Shown here one piece after another: positions 7,361 through 15,633 of a DNA stretch of 32,737 bases (its first letter is position 1; each line of letters starts with the position of its first letter). The DNA comes from CAYUBI01 sp964443005. GTDB taxonomy: Bacteria; Margulisbacteria; Riflemargulisbacteria; GWF2-35-9; CAYUBI01. The notes under the pieces were generated by a model. The model worked only from the letters and a program-made list of their open reading frames with translations. It was not told the DNA's origin and made no database searches. Both the position numbers and the translations under genes were made by a program. The stretch lies in contig CAYUBI010000010.1 of assembly GCA_964443005.1 (NCBI GenBank), positions 1-32,737 on the forward strand, in the 5' to 3' direction.

Positions 7361-9970
7361 ATGTTGTGTGAAAGCTGTCATCAACGCGAAGCAAATGTGA
7401 CTTTTACGCAAACAACTAATGGGCTTCAGGTTGTAAAACATTTATGTAATATTTGTGCGGCTCAAGAACAAGCTATGCAATTAGCTGGAACTTTTTTGGG
7501 TCCATTTTTTCAACAAGCTAGTTTAGATCGTGTATTTAATGCAATGTCAGATAATTCTAAACGTGTATTGCTACTTTCACGCGATGAGGCTAAACGATTA
7601 GGTCATGGAGTCATTGATTCTGAACATTTGGTTTTGGGGCTGATTAAAGAACAAGGGATTGCGTCTGTTATGCTAACAGATATGGGTGTGAATCAAGTGG
7701 AATTGTTTTCCGAAATCGAAACATTTGTGGGTCATGGATCAGAAAAAATGCCAGAAGGAAATATGCTGACATTTTCTCCACGTGCGAAACGGATTCTTGA
7801 AATGGCTTTTTTCGCAGCAATGGAAATGGGATTTCGTTATGTTGGTCCTGAACATATTTTGTTAGGCATTATTCGTGAAGCCGAAGGTATTGGTGCAATT
7901 TATCTTACCAAACGAGGAGTTACTGTTGATAAAATAATTGCTGAGATTTCTAAACGTTTGGGTGGACGTCGGCCAGATCAGATGGGTGCAGTTGCAGAAG
8001 AACAAGGAGATATTTTTGAGCGATTTGGGCGGGACTTAACTAAGTTAGCTGCTGCAAATCGGCTGGATCCGGTAATTGGACGAGAACGAGAAATTAAGCG
8101 AGTGATTCGTATTCTGAGTCGACGTACTAAAAATAATCCAGTGTTAATTGGGGATCCTGGAGTAGGAAAAACTGCAATAGTTGAAGGATTGGCTACTGCG
8201 ATTGTAAATAATGAAGTGCCTGAAACCTTGAAAAATCGACGTGTTGTGTCTTTGGAATTATCGTCAATTGTAGCTGGAACACGATTTCGTGGTGATTTTG
8301 AAGATCGTCTTAAAAAAATTCTGGATGAAGTTGAAAAACAAAAAGGCCAAGTTATTCTATTTATTGACGAACTGCATACAATTGTTGGTGCTGGTGCAGC
8401 AGAAGGCGCTTTGGATGCTTCAAATATTTTGAAACCGGCTTTGGCGCGTGGCACTTTGCAATGTGTGGGTGCTACTACGATTAATGAATATCGGAAATAT
8501 ATTGAACGTGATGCTGCTTTGGAGCGACGGTTTCAACCCGTTGATGTATCTGAACCCAATAAAGAAGAAACTTTAAAGATTTTAAATGGACTGCGAGACC
8601 GATATGAAATGCATCATCGTGTGAGTATATCAGATGAAGCGATTCTAAAAGCCATTGAGTTGTCTGATCGATATATTAATGATCGATTTTTGCCAGATAA
8701 AGCTATTGATTTGATTGATGAAGCTGCATCTATGGTTCGAATGGAATCTGTGTCATTGCCTGAAGAAATTAAATTAAAGCAAAAAGAATTGGAATTGAAT
8801 AAACGGGAAATGGAATCTGCAACCAATGTTCAGGATTTTGAAAAAGCGTCTCAGTTGCGTGATAAAATTGTTATGGCTGAGCAAGAAATTTCACATGCTG
8901 TTGCTGAATGGAATACTGCACGAGGAATGAAAAAAGATGTAGTAACTGCAGAACATGTTGCTACGATTGTTTCAGATTGGACAAAAATTCCATTAGTGGC
9001 AATTGCGCAAGAAGAGTCTAAAAAATTATTGCAATTAGAAGTTGTTTTACATGAAAAATTAATGGGTCAAGATGAAGCTGTTGATCAAGTTGCTCAAGCG
9101 ATTCGTCGGTCGCGATCTGGCATTAAAAATCCAAATCGGCCAATAGGTTCGTTTATTTTTGCGGGTCCAACTGGAGTTGGTAAAACTCAATTAGCTAAAA
9201 CATTGGCAGAGTTTTTGTTTGGAGATAGTACAAAAATGGCTCGTTTTGATATGTCAGAATATATGGAAAAGTTCACGTCAACGCGATTAATTGGCGCGCC
9301 TCCGGGATACGTTGGGTATGAGGAATCTGGAGAATTGACAGGTGCAGTGCGTCGAAATCCGTATTCTGTTATTTTGCTGGATGAAATTGAAAAAGCGCAT
9401 CCTGATGTTTTTAATTTGCTACTTCAGGTATTAGATGAAGGGCATATTACAGATAGTAAAGGACGTAAAGTAGATTTTAAAAATACAATTATTATTATGA
9501 CAACTAATATTGGTTCTACAAAATTAAGTAAACGAATTGGATTTGAAACGACTACGCCTGATGCGAATCTTGATTATCAGAAACTTAAACAAGACGTGAT
9601 GTCTGAATTAAAGCATAATTTTAAGCCTGAGTTTCTTAATCGACTGGATGATGTTATTGTGTTTCATTATTTAGAAACTGATCAATTGATAAAAATTGTT
9701 GATGTTATGATGGCAGAGGTGCTGAAACTATTAGTGGAAAAAGGCATAAAGGTGACGATTACAACTGCTTTAAAAGAGAGAGTTGTTATTGCAAGTTATG
9801 ATCAAGAGTACGGCGCTAGACCCATGCGGCGTTGGATTGAACGTGAAATTGAGAATAAACTTGCAACGTGTTTGTTGGATTTTTCTTTAAAGGCTGGCGA
9901 TACTATTGTATTAGATGTTGATTCGTTTGGTCAGGTTCAGGTTTGTTCTGCATCGCAGGTAGAACTGTAA
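7361..9970 (+). CDS. clpC: ClpC-type AAA+ unfoldase with fused N-terminal McsA-like zinc finger
   Basis: An ATP-driven protein unfoldase of 869 residues that feeds substrates to ClpP. The ATG at 7361 is chosen because AAGGGGGG lies seven bases upstream; the frame is open back to a TTG at 7319. Domains in order: a four-cysteine zinc finger (Cys3, Cys6, Cys29, Cys32) like the first finger of McsA; a Clp-N double repeat (about 60-200); AAA+ D1 with Walker A GDPGVGKT (Lys270) and Walker B IDELHT (Asp336-Glu337); a UVR-type coiled coil (about 470-515) in place of the long ClpB middle domain; and D2 with GPTGVGKT (Lys608) and LLDEIEK (Asp674-Glu675). The IGF loop at 726-728 is the ClpP-docking signature, so this is a protease partner and not a ClpB-type disaggregase. 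McsA is normally a separate protein; here the finger is fused. No ctsR or mcsB is adjacent. The NHL gene follows after 11 bases. Confidence 0.95.
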   Translation: MLCESCHQREANVTFTQTTNGLQVVKHLCNICAAQEQAMQLAGTFLGPFFQQASLDRVFNAMSDNSKRVLLLSRDEAKRLGHGVIDSEHLVLGLIKEQGIASVMLTDMGVNQVELFSEIETFVGHGSEKMPEGNMLTFSPRAKRILEMAFFAAMEMGFRYVGPEHILLGIIREAEGIGAIYLTKRGVTVDKIIAEISKRLGGRRPDQMGAVAEEQGDIFERFGRDLTKLAAANRLDPVIGREREIKRVIRILSRRTKNNPVLIGDPGVGKTAIVEGLATAIVNNEVPETLKNRRVVSLELSSIVAGTRFRGDFEDRLKKILDEVEKQKGQVILFIDELHTIVGAGAAEGALDASNILKPALARGTLQCVGATTINEYRKYIERDAALERRFQPVDVSEPNKEETLKILNGLRDRYEMHHRVSISDEAILKAIELSDRYINDRFLPDKAIDLIDEAASMVRMESVSLPEEIKLKQKELELNKREMESATNVQDFEKASQLRDKIVMAEQEISHAVAEWNTARGMKKDVVTAEHVATIVSDWTKIPLVAIAQEESKKLLQLEVVLHEKLMGQDEAVDQVAQAIRRSRSGIKNPNRPIGSFIFAGPTGVGKTQLAKTLAEFLFGDSTKMARFDMSEYMEKFTSTRLIGAPPGYVGYEESGELTGAVRRNPYSVILLDEIEKAHPDVFNLLLQVLDEGHITDSKGRKVDFKNTIIIMTTNIGSTKLSKRIGFETTTPDANLDYQKLKQDVMSELKHNFKPEFLNRLDDVIVFHYLETDQLIKIVDVMMAEVLKLLVEKGIKVTITTALKERVVIASYDQEYGARPMRRWIEREIENKLATCLLDFSLKAGDTIVLDVDSFGQVQVCSASQVEL

Positions 9971-9981
9971 AGGGGGAAGCA

Positions 9982-11181
9982 ATGACTTATCACAGGCGAT
10001 CATGGGGACCTTATCGTTCATGGTTTAATTTAAAAACAACGTTACGTATTGTTTTTTATTCCTTTTGTTTTTTTCTGATTTTTTTAGTGGCTGGAAAATT
10101 TTTAGTCGTTCGAGATTACGGAGCAGTGACAGATTTACAGTTATTTTATCGAAACAATAAAATGATTCTAAAATGGACACCTGTAAATAGTAAGCGGGTA
10201 GTTGGATATGATATTTTTTATATGGAAAACAATCGTTTGAAATCAATTGGCTATACTAAAGCATCAGAATTTGATGTATCAAAAGCGAAATTAAAAGTAA
10301 AAGGGTTTATTTGTGTTCAGCCTAATTTTCGTGGAATATTAAAGGCTCGGGGAGAAATTCAGTCCATTGTTTTTGATCCTGTTGCTGTTGTTTATCATTT
10401 TTCTGCTGAAATGGGTGTTTTTAATGGGGTAAAATTGCAAAAGCCTATGGGGTTAGCTGGAGATTTAGGTGGTGGTTTGTATATTGTTGATGCAGATAAC
10501 GAGAGAGTTCTTCGTTATACTGGAAAACAAGAATCAACAGAAGAAATTGCAGCAAAATATCCAACGGGTGTTTTGGTTTCTTCGCAAGGTGATGTATTTG
10601 TTTTGGAAGGATTGTCTGGAATCATCAAAAAATATCATGATCGAAGATTAGTGAAACAAATAAAATATCAAGCGCAGGATTCGGGTATGATGTATTTTAT
10701 TTCTACATGGTGTATTGATCGTAATGATCAGTTGTATGTTGTTGATTGGAATAACAATACTATTTCTATTTATTCTAGTGAATTAAATCCAATAAAAACC
10801 TACCATTTAGGAAAACAGTTATTGTCATTGACTTCTATAGCCGTTGATTCAAATAAAATTATGTTTTTAGTAGATACCATTGGGCAAAGTGTTTTTCGGT
10901 ATGATGGTCATCAAATGAAAAAGGTTGATTTTGAAAATACTGTTTTGCCAGTAGTTATTCATATTGATTCACGTAATAATTTTTATGTTGCTGATAAAAA
11001 TGATTTTTTAATTAAAAAGTATTCGTCAGCTTATCAAGTCCTTGCTAAAGTAGGTGGGTTTGGAAATGGTCCTGGACAGTTGATTCGGCCTTCAGCAATA
11101 TATGTAGATGATTTAGGTGATTTGTTTGTTAATGATGTTGAACGTAATGTAGTGATTCGTTATTCAGGTAGTTTTCACTAG
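9982..11181 (+). CDS. Membrane-anchored NHL-repeat beta-propeller protein
   Basis: A 399-residue protein. The ATG at 9982 is preceded by AAAGGGGG; an upstream ATG at 9943 lies inside clpC and lacks a ribosome site. A basic N-terminus and one hydrophobic helix (about 20-43) anchor it, with the rest probably outside the membrane. Residues about 50-130 look like a small beta-sandwich, possibly fibronectin-III-like. From about 140 to the end there are six NHL-type blades, with recurring patterns such as GLYIVDADNERVLRY, QLYVVDWNNNTISIY, NFYVADKNDFLIKKY and DLFVNDVERNVVIRY. NHL propellers bind proteins, RNA or ligands; no enzyme signature is visible. The close spacing after clpC suggests co-transcription and perhaps a role in envelope protein quality, which is inference only. 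Confidence 0.8.
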   Translation: MTYHRRSWGPYRSWFNLKTTLRIVFYSFCFFLIFLVAGKFLVVRDYGAVTDLQLFYRNNKMILKWTPVNSKRVVGYDIFYMENNRLKSIGYTKASEFDVSKAKLKVKGFICVQPNFRGILKARGEIQSIVFDPVAVVYHFSAEMGVFNGVKLQKPMGLAGDLGGGLYIVDADNERVLRYTGKQESTEEIAAKYPTGVLVSSQGDVFVLEGLSGIIKKYHDRRLVKQIKYQAQDSGMMYFISTWCIDRNDQLYVVDWNNNTISIYSSELNPIKTYHLGKQLLSLTSIAVDSNKIMFLVDTIGQSVFRYDGHQMKKVDFENTVLPVVIHIDSRNNFYVADKNDFLIKKYSSAYQVLAKVGGFGNGPGQLIRPSAIYVDDLGDLFVNDVERNVVIRYSGSFH

Positions 11182-11197
11182 CGTCGCTCATTTATTC

Positions 11198-12091
11198 ATG
11201 AAGTCTTTTTATACAGGATTAATGTATGCAGTACTAATGTCTGTTTTGTTCGCTTGTAATTATGTAATGTCAAAATATTTGACAACATTGCATGAACCAA
11301 TAGTTGTAGCTATGTATTGGGCGGCTTTTGGATTTATTTTTTCTTTTGTTTATTTTCTTGTATTTTCTCGTCAACGTCTTGTTTCAACGTGGATTCAGTA
11401 TCGAATTGGAGTTATTGTTATGGGGTTGTTGGGGTGTGTTGGTATTGTCGCATGGTTTTTAGGTAATTATTATTTGGGCCCAGGATTAAATTCGTTAATG
11501 AATCGCTTTCGAATGATTTTTTTGATTATTTTAGGTATCATTTTTTTAAAAGAACGGTTGAATCGATGGGAAGTGCTTTGTATTGGTGGAGTGTTATTAG
11601 GGCTGTTTGTTTTATTTTATCGATTCCATGTCATCTTTTGGATAGGGATTGTTGCTAGTTTGATATCTGCTATTGTTGTTTCTATTCAATCCTTTTATGT
11701 TAAACGATTTTTATCACAAGCTGATTCAGCTATGATCGCGCTATTTAGGTTAGGTATTGTGGGTGTCATTTTAATTGGGTGGGGACTTTTCTCTGGACAT
11801 CTTATTCCTCTGACATTGCACGAAGTAGCCATGTTTGGGTTCGCAGGCGCAGTAGGTGCTATTGCAGGACGCTGGGCTAATTACGAAACAGTCAAACGTT
11901 TAGATGTTAGTGTTGTTGAAGTTTTTGGATCATTAGAAAATATTTTAGTGTTAACTTTTGCATATTTTTTGTTTGGTGATCAACCCAGTGTGCGGGAGAT
12001 TGTTGGTGCAGGAATAATTATGCTTGCCGTTTCATTTTTAGCAGTTGTTCATGGCCGTAAACAACGTGCTAAATTTTTAGTTATTGGTTAA
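11198..12091 (+). CDS. EamA/DMT-family transporter
   Basis: A 297-residue integral membrane protein with ten predicted hydrophobic helices in two five-helix halves. The first half ends in FLKERLNRWEVLCIGGVLLG and the second in FLFGDQPSVREIVGAGIIM, the recurrent EamA motif preceding the last helix. The family exports small metabolites such as amino acids, but the substrate cannot be read. It starts 16 bases after the NHL gene with no clear Shine-Dalgarno, so it probably depends on coupling within the clpC operon. Its final 11 bases overlap the end of a small gene on the opposite strand. Confidence 0.85.
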   Translation: MKSFYTGLMYAVLMSVLFACNYVMSKYLTTLHEPIVVAMYWAAFGFIFSFVYFLVFSRQRLVSTWIQYRIGVIVMGLLGCVGIVAWFLGNYYLGPGLNSLMNRFRMIFLIILGIIFLKERLNRWEVLCIGGVLLGLFVLFYRFHVIFWIGIVASLISAIVVSIQSFYVKRFLSQADSAMIALFRLGIVGVILIGWGLFSGHLIPLTLHEVAMFGFAGAVGAIAGRWANYETVKRLDVSVVEVFGSLENILVLTFAYFLFGDQPSVREIVGAGIIMLAVSFLAVVHGRKQRAKFLVIG

Positions 12092-12230
12092 ATGGTTCAA
12101 ATAAGTTAGCTAAAATCGACTTATTGCGATCCCAGCGCAACGCGCTTTGCCGTATTAGTTCGTACAAAATGTAAAGCAGTATTGCCAGAAATAGTGTAAG
12201 ACAAAACTTGATAATAATAACATCTTTCAT
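12081..12230 (-). CDS. Small single-pass membrane protein, 49 residues
   Basis: A short gene on the minus strand with full expression signals. The ATG at 12230 follows AAGGAG with a nine-base spacer, and further upstream lies a perfect -10. The product begins MKDVIIIKFC, has one hydrophobic helix (about residues 4-23), then a basic, tryptophan-containing tail (ELIRQSALRWDRNK) ending EPFNQ, stop TAA at 12083-12081. It resembles no family I know. It converges on the EamA gene and overlaps its end by 11 bases, while diverging from the Cache-protein gene. Small proteins of this design often bind and tune larger membrane complexes; that role is inferred from shape only. A hairpin at 12134-12146 lies within its coding region. 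Confidence 0.65.
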   Translation of the reverse strand: MKDVIIIKFCLTLFLAILLYILYELIRQSALRWDRNKSILANLFEPFNQ

Positions 12231-12271
12231 AACTGCAGTCTCCTTGGAATTTTGATTAGCTCATTCATTTC

Positions 12272-12301
12272 ATTATACTCTAGTCTGTATTTCGCTTGCA
12301 A
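12272..12301 (-). promoter_or_regulatory. Promoter for the 49-residue membrane protein
   Basis: Read on the minus strand: -35 TTGCAA (12301-12296), 18-base spacer, perfect -10 TATAAT (12277-12272). The predicted leader before the ATG at 12230 is about 35 bases and contains AAGGAG. Confidence 0.6.
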
Positions 12302-12336
12302 GTAATTATCTTTGTTAATCCTAATGTATTTGGTAT

Positions 12337-12365
12337 TTGACATAATTACAGATTGTGTTTATTCT
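12337..12365 (+). promoter_or_regulatory. Promoter for the Cache protein/chemoreceptor operon
   Basis: Perfect -35 TTGACA (12337-12342), 17-base spacer, -10 TATTCT (12360-12365). It leaves a leader of about 95 bases before the ATG at 12467. No sigma28-type (flagellar) promoter is apparent. Confidence 0.6.
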
Positions 12366-12466
12366 AGATGCTTGACTACATTAAAAAAAAGGGGGCTTTC
12401 ATACAAACAATTCACTTGTTATTTTTGTTATTTGTAGAGATAAGGGTATTATAAAAGGAGATTATT

Positions 12467-12976
12467 ATGCGAAGTGTTAATAAGTTTTTTGTTTTTTCGT
12501 TGATGCTGTTCTTTGTTTTTTCATTGACTCAAGCTGCTGAAATAAGTAAAAAGATGAATGACGTTGATATTACAAAAAAAGATGTCATTGCAATTGTTGA
12601 TAAGGCTGTTATTCTTTTGAATCAAAAAGGAGATGAAGCTATTCCAGTTATTAATAAAGCGGACGGTGAATATGATAAAGGTGCGCTTTACGTATTTGTT
12701 TATGATGAAAATGTTACTATGTTGGCGCATCCTGTTACCAATTCTTTAGTAGGAAAAAATTTCAAAGGTAAAGCTGATGCAAAAGGTAAAACGTTTCGTG
12801 ATGAAATAGTTAAAATTGCTTTAGAAGGAAAAGGTCAAATGGGTGGATGGGTTGATTATGTTTATAAAAAACCAGATGATGCTGGATTATTTGATAAAAC
12901 AACGTATACGAAATTAGCAATAAACGGCACCAAAAAATACATTGTTTGTTCAGGTATGTATAAAGAAAAAAAATAA
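12467..12976 (+). CDS. Secreted single-Cache-domain protein
   Basis: A 169-residue exported protein: signal peptide at residues 1-23 (hydrophobic core, then TQA-AE), followed by one Cache_2-like sensor domain (about 35-165). The domain shows the helix KDVIAIVDKAVILLNQKG, then GALYVFVYDENVTMLAHP, VGKNF and GGWVDYVYKKP, typical of Cache modules that bind small organic ligands. It has no membrane helix after the signal and no signalling domain, so it is a free periplasmic binder. AAAGGAG precedes the ATG. The chemoreceptor follows 23 bases later in the same operon; its own sensor region is a helical bundle and not a Cache, so this protein may present a ligand to it. That pairing is inference. 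Confidence 0.8.
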   Translation: MRSVNKFFVFSLMLFFVFSLTQAAEISKKMNDVDITKKDVIAIVDKAVILLNQKGDEAIPVINKADGEYDKGALYVFVYDENVTMLAHPVTNSLVGKNFKGKADAKGKTFRDEIVKIALEGKGQMGGWVDYVYKKPDDAGLFDKTTYTKLAINGTKKYIVCSGMYKEKK

Positions 12977-12999
12977 ATCATTAGGCGGGATGTAAAAAC

Positions 13000-14970
13000 A
13001 TGTTAAAAAATCTAAGTATTCGTGGAAAATTATTATTACTGATTACTATTGGATTTTTATCATTTATTACGATTATGATATTTAGTGCTGGAAGTAATAT
13101 TGCGCAAAAGAATATTATTCAAGATATTTATCTTAATAAAGTAAAAGGTATGGAGCGTGTTACTCATGCTGTTTACGATATTAGCACGAGTCAGCAATGT
13201 CTTTTACATCTCGCAGTAATGGCCTCTATGGCTGAAAACCCCGATAATATTAAAAAAAATGGCGAAACTGGATTGGCAGTTTTAAAATCAAGTATTAATG
13301 CGATTAAGCCAATGTTAGTTCAAAGTATGAGTGAAGTTTCTGATGGAAAATTACGATTAATTGATTTTGAAAAAGCTGTTGCAGTGTATATAAAAGAGTA
13401 TCAAATTATTATTGATTATGCAGCTGCACAAGATACCTATTCTATGGCTGAGCATTTTCCTGTAGCGCAAAAAAACTATAATCTGATATCTAATGTTTTA
13501 CAAAAAAATGTTATTGATCACCAAAGCAGTGTTACTAGACGAGCATATTTACAATCAGTGCAATTAACTACCATTATTTTATGGCTAAATGTAATTATTT
13601 TTATTTTATTATGTAGCACTATTGGAATTATTACTGTTTGGTTGTTTCGAACGTTTACTGAATCAATTAATTTATTTTCAGCAGCCATGAAGAACATTAA
13701 AGAATCTGGCGTGTTTGCTGCGATTTCAGGTAATCGGCATAAAGATGAAATATCAAAAATTATTGATGATTTTAATGATTTAATGGTAACGTTGCAGTCA
13801 GCATTTTTTACAGTAAATGATGTTATTCAACAGGTTGCCAATGGGAATTATCAGCAGAAGATTACGATTCCACTGACTGGTGATTTAGCAATTATGAAAA
13901 CTAGTATTAATACTACAATTGATTCGTTGGCTAGAGCAATATCGGAAATAAAAGCAGTTATGACATCCTTGGCTTCAGGAAATTTTCAGATTCATATTGA
14001 TGGACATTACTCTGGTGAGCTTCTTGAAATTACGCATCATATTAATCAAACAGCAGTTATTATTCATCATTCTATTGATCAAATTCGAAAAGTTCTAACA
14101 GAGACTGCTGCAAAAAATTTAACGATAACAGTGACGGAACCGATGAATGGTGATATGAACGTGATTAAAGAATCTATTAATTTGGCAGTGAGTGAACTTT
14201 CTGCTGTAATTCAAGACCTTACAAAGGGAATTCTTAAGCAATCGCAGGTTAGTCAACAGATTCATTTGGCAATTGCAGAGGTTTCAGATGGATCTGAAAA
14301 ACAACTTCAAGCTGCAACTACCGTAGTTGAGACGCTTGAAACTGCGAAGCAATCTATTGATACTGTTAATGAACATTCTCGTCAACTTGAAAAACATACA
14401 CAAGTTTCGGATGCGTTGACAACACAAAGTCTTGAAAAAATTGTTGCAATGGTAAATGTTGTTCAACGAATTGCGAATAACAGTGAAAAAATTCATCATA
14501 TTACCGAAGTTATTTCTTCTATTGCTTCACAAACTAATTTATTGGCACTTAATGCTGCAATTGAAGCTGCTCGTGCTGGAGAGGCGGGAAAAGGCTTTGC
14601 TGTTGTTGCAGATGAAGTGCGAAAACTTGCAGAGAATTCGGCTCAATCAGCTGAAGAAATAAATACATTAGTAAATTCAGCAGTTCTTGATACGACTCAA
14701 GGAGTAGAAACTGCTAATGAAGTTAAATTTGATATGGAAAAAATTGTAATTTCGACACAGAAAAGTAAAACAATGTTAGGTTCAGTTGCTGCTGCAATGG
14801 CAACGCAGGAAGAACGATTGAGTCATGTGTTTAGTACAGTTCAAATTATGAAATCAATTACTGAAAATTCCACGCAAAAGGTTAAAGAAATACGTGCATC
14901 TATGAATGAAATGAATACATTAGCTGAACATTCTAATGATCAGATTCATCAATTTAAAGTGCCTGTATAG
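13000..14970 (+). CDS. Methyl-accepting chemotaxis protein with tandem HAMP-like units
   Basis: A 656-residue chemoreceptor. Transmembrane helices lie at about 11-30 and 188-214 and enclose a ~155-residue helical periplasmic domain of 4HB type. A HAMP unit follows (about 217-268), then three more HAMP-like units with the recurring VANGNYQQKI/LASGNFQIHI pattern followed by a second helix (about 270-312, 320-352, 365-400). The signalling hairpin (about 410-650) has the invariant tip: NLLALNAAIEAARAGE, GKGFAVVADEVRKLAENS. It tunes CheA through CheW. The C-terminus ends in FKVPV without the CheR-binding pentapeptide. GGCGGG lies about 11 bases before the ATG. No cheA or cheW is in the window. Confidence 0.93.
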   Translation: MLKNLSIRGKLLLLITIGFLSFITIMIFSAGSNIAQKNIIQDIYLNKVKGMERVTHAVYDISTSQQCLLHLAVMASMAENPDNIKKNGETGLAVLKSSINAIKPMLVQSMSEVSDGKLRLIDFEKAVAVYIKEYQIIIDYAAAQDTYSMAEHFPVAQKNYNLISNVLQKNVIDHQSSVTRRAYLQSVQLTTIILWLNVIIFILLCSTIGIITVWLFRTFTESINLFSAAMKNIKESGVFAAISGNRHKDEISKIIDDFNDLMVTLQSAFFTVNDVIQQVANGNYQQKITIPLTGDLAIMKTSINTTIDSLARAISEIKAVMTSLASGNFQIHIDGHYSGELLEITHHINQTAVIIHHSIDQIRKVLTETAAKNLTITVTEPMNGDMNVIKESINLAVSELSAVIQDLTKGILKQSQVSQQIHLAIAEVSDGSEKQLQAATTVVETLETAKQSIDTVNEHSRQLEKHTQVSDALTTQSLEKIVAMVNVVQRIANNSEKIHHITEVISSIASQTNLLALNAAIEAARAGEAGKGFAVVADEVRKLAENSAQSAEEINTLVNSAVLDTTQGVETANEVKFDMEKIVISTQKSKTMLGSVAAAMATQEERLSHVFSTVQIMKSITENSTQKVKEIRASMNEMNTLAEHSNDQIHQFKVPV

Positions 14971-15000
14971 ACTTATTAGTCGATTGATAATTTTAGAAAC

Positions 15001-15633
15001 ATGATTCGTATTCGTCATCATATTAATCCATTAAATTTTAGGAAAACGGTTGATGTACTTGATTTCGCTAAGACATTTGCAAAACCAGAATTGCCGTTGG
15101 ATGTTGAGATTGGGTGTGCAATGGGTGAATTTATGCTGGAAAAGGCACAACGTGATCTAGAGAGGAATTTATTAGGCTTAGAGCTTCGGCCTCCATTGGT
15201 TGAACGTTTGCATGCTATGATTATCGAAAAACAGTTAACGAATGCTGCGATTATTAATGCTAATGCTAATGCGCATCTTAGGCTTATGGTGCCAACAACT
15301 TCGATTTCAGATGTGTTTATATTTTTCCCAGATCCATGGTTTAAAAATCGACATATTAAGCGGCGATTGATTACTTTTTCTTTTTTAAATGATTTAAGTT
15401 TGCTGCAGAAACCTGGTGGTCGAGTATTTATTGCAACAGATGTTGAACCTTTAATGCTTTATATGCATGAGATTTTTATAACGTCTGGGAAATATCGTTC
15501 GATGTATTCATCATTATATGATTTGCAGGACAATCTATTAGGGATTACGACATTTTTTGAAGCTAAAAAATTACGAAAACGAATGCGCATTTTTCGATGT
15601 GTATATGAACGAATTGAGCTTGAAAAACTTTAA
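15001..15633 (+). CDS. trmB: tRNA (guanine-N7-)-methyltransferase
   Basis: A 210-residue SAM-dependent enzyme that methylates G46 in the variable loop of tRNAs. The SAM-binding motif is VEIGCAMGEFM (about 34-44), followed by GLELRPPLVERL. The family hallmark is FFPDPWFKNRHIKRRL, where the aspartate and the basic patch handle catalysis and tRNA binding. GGRVFIATDVEPL follows. Length matches the family. There is no evident Shine-Dalgarno; the gene begins 30 bases after the chemoreceptor and is probably co-transcribed. Its stop codon overlaps the stop codon of tamA on the other strand. Confidence 0.93.
   Translation: MIRIRHHINPLNFRKTVDVLDFAKTFAKPELPLDVEIGCAMGEFMLEKAQRDLERNLLGLELRPPLVERLHAMIIEKQLTNAAIINANANAHLRLMVPTTSISDVFIFFPDPWFKNRHIKRRLITFSFLNDLSLLQKPGGRVFIATDVEPLMLYMHEIFITSGKYRSMYSSLYDLQDNLLGITTFFEAKKLRKRMRIFRCVYERIELEKL

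Noticed and set aside
7978..8454. 158-residue frame antisense to clpC
   Set aside because: It mirrors the conserved AAA+ D1 coding region, is low in complexity (Ser/Arg rich), has no ribosome site and matches no family.
12134..12146. AGCGC-AAC-GCGCT hairpin as terminator of the EamA gene
   Set aside because: Stem of five pairs followed by only a few T, and it lies inside a well-supported small gene.
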